Part shown: piece by piece, positions 63,562-64,000 of the stretch | Numbering within the stretch: the stretch's first letter is position 1 | Layout of the letters: each line of letters begins with the position of its first letter | Origin: Micromonospora sp. RHAY321 | GTDB taxonomy: Bacteria; Actinomycetota; Actinomycetes; Mycobacteriales; Micromonosporaceae | Direction: 5' to 3' | Assembly: GCF_023896955.1 (NCBI RefSeq) | Contig: NZ_JAMHIW010000008.1 | Location: 186,001-250,000 of the forward strand | Length of the DNA stretch: 64,000 nucleotides | The notes under the pieces: generated by a model | Told to the model about the DNA's origin: nothing | What the model saw: only the letters and a program-made list of their open reading frames with translations | Databases searched by the model: none | Translations under genes and position numbers: made by a program

Positions 63562-64000
63562 TCAGCCGCGGCTGGCGAGTCGACGGCGGGCCTTCTCCCG
63601 GATCGGCTCCGGCAGGTCCTCCGCGTCGAGCAGCCGGGGCAGCAACTCCGGTTCCAGGCTGGTTGCCCGGAACACCTCGCCGATGGTCACCCCGTGCGCG
63701 GGCCGGTCGACGACCTCGACCGGGTCGCCGGCACCCACCTCACCCTCGCGCAGCACCCGCAGGTAGGCCCCCGGGGTGGCACGCACGGTGAAGCGCCGGA
63801 TCAGATCGGGCATCCCCCAGAAGCCGGCGAACGTCGTGCAGGGGGTACGCGGCATGGTCACCTGGAGCACCGCCGTGCCGATCGCCCACTGCTCGCCGAT
63901 CACCGCCCCGGTCACGTCGATCGCATAGGTGGTCAGGTTCTCGCCGAACCCGCCGGGCCGGACGCCGCGGCCGATCTCCGTGGACCACCAGGCGGCGTCC
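63562..64000 (-). CDS. MOSC-domain protein, N-terminus cut off
   Basis: C-terminal 145 residues of a MOSC-domain (molybdenum cofactor sulfurase C-terminal, YiiM-like) protein. The stretch GRGVRPGGFGENLTT, then GTAVLQVTMPRTPCTTFAGFW with the conserved Cys, and FTVRATPGAYLRVLREGEVGAGD match the family's sulfur-carrying domain. YiiM-type proteins take part in 6-N-hydroxylaminopurine detoxification or Moco-dependent reductases. The start lies beyond the right edge of the window. Confidence 0.9.
   Translation of the reverse strand, partial: DAAWWSTEIGRGVRPGGFGENLTTYAIDVTGAVIGEQWAIGTAVLQVTMPRTPCTTFAGFWGMPDLIRRFTVRATPGAYLRVLREGEVGAGDPVEVVDRPAHGVTIGEVFRATSLEPELLPRLLDAEDLPEPIREKARRRLASRG

Overview
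The window reads as chromosomal DNA of a high-GC actinomycete, most probably a Micromonosporaceae (Micromonospora-like). The reasons are the very high GC content, the frequent GTG starts with GGAGG-type ribosome binding sites, and a core gene order that matches other Actinobacteria. That order is dnaG, dgt, glyS, an ArsR-type zinc sensor followed by zur, uppS, recO, era, a deaminase-like gene, a CBS-domain membrane protein, ybeY, phoH, a HIT protein, rsmE, dnaJ2, hrcA and hemW. From memory, the same order and polarity run through M. tuberculosis Rv2343c-Rv2388c. The genus is an inference; no search was run.

Layout. 0-10.2 kb is a transport-rich stretch: a sugar ABC ATPase (cut by the window edge) behind a ROK regulator with two candidate operators, a YihY membrane protein, a drug/lipid-type ABC exporter (one ATPase, two ABC-2 permeases, one small membrane protein), and a TAXI-type TRAP transporter with its lipoprotein receptor. 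10.2-19.4 kb holds dnaG, an LtrA protein, an iron-box-controlled siderophore-interacting protein, dgt, a VOC protein and pyruvate phosphate dikinase. 19.7-25.8 kb has a GH20 hexosaminidase, a secreted C39-like protease, dusB and glyS. 26.4-29.8 kb is a compact zinc island: a Zur-box-like site, znuA-znuC-znuB, then an ArsR/SmtB sensor overlapping zur. 30.7-36 kb contains a long acyl-CoA dehydrogenase, a DUF6328-type protein, a translationally coupled AAC(3)-type acetyltransferase and SIS-domain pair, and an alpha/beta hydrolase. 36-40.4 kb is a thiamine-salvage region: a TPP riboswitch, an ECF importer (YkoE-YkoD-YkoC) and a small MTH1187-type thiamine-binding protein. 40.4-43.3 kb has gnd, a pirin and small genes. 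43.3-57.4 kb is the conserved RNA-processing, cell-wall and heat-shock block (uppS to hrcA), with a lipoprotein and an acyltransferase inserted between era and recO and an SDR inserted near rsmE; hrcA is preceded by a textbook CIRCE. 57.6-64 kb holds a Gly/Pro-repeat DUF4870-like membrane protein, hemW, an enoyl-CoA hydratase, an atypical SDR behind twin palindromic operators, a lysozyme-fold-like exported protein, a PhyH dioxygenase and a truncated MOSC gene.

No rRNA, tRNA, CRISPR array, insertion sequence or prophage was found. The least explained parts are several intergenic hairpin or palindromic elements (22475-22545, 32795-32825, 36799-36860, 39213-39280), the SDR that lacks the family's YxxxK motif, and the coupled AAC(3)/SIS pair. 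No clearly new defence or mobile system is visible.
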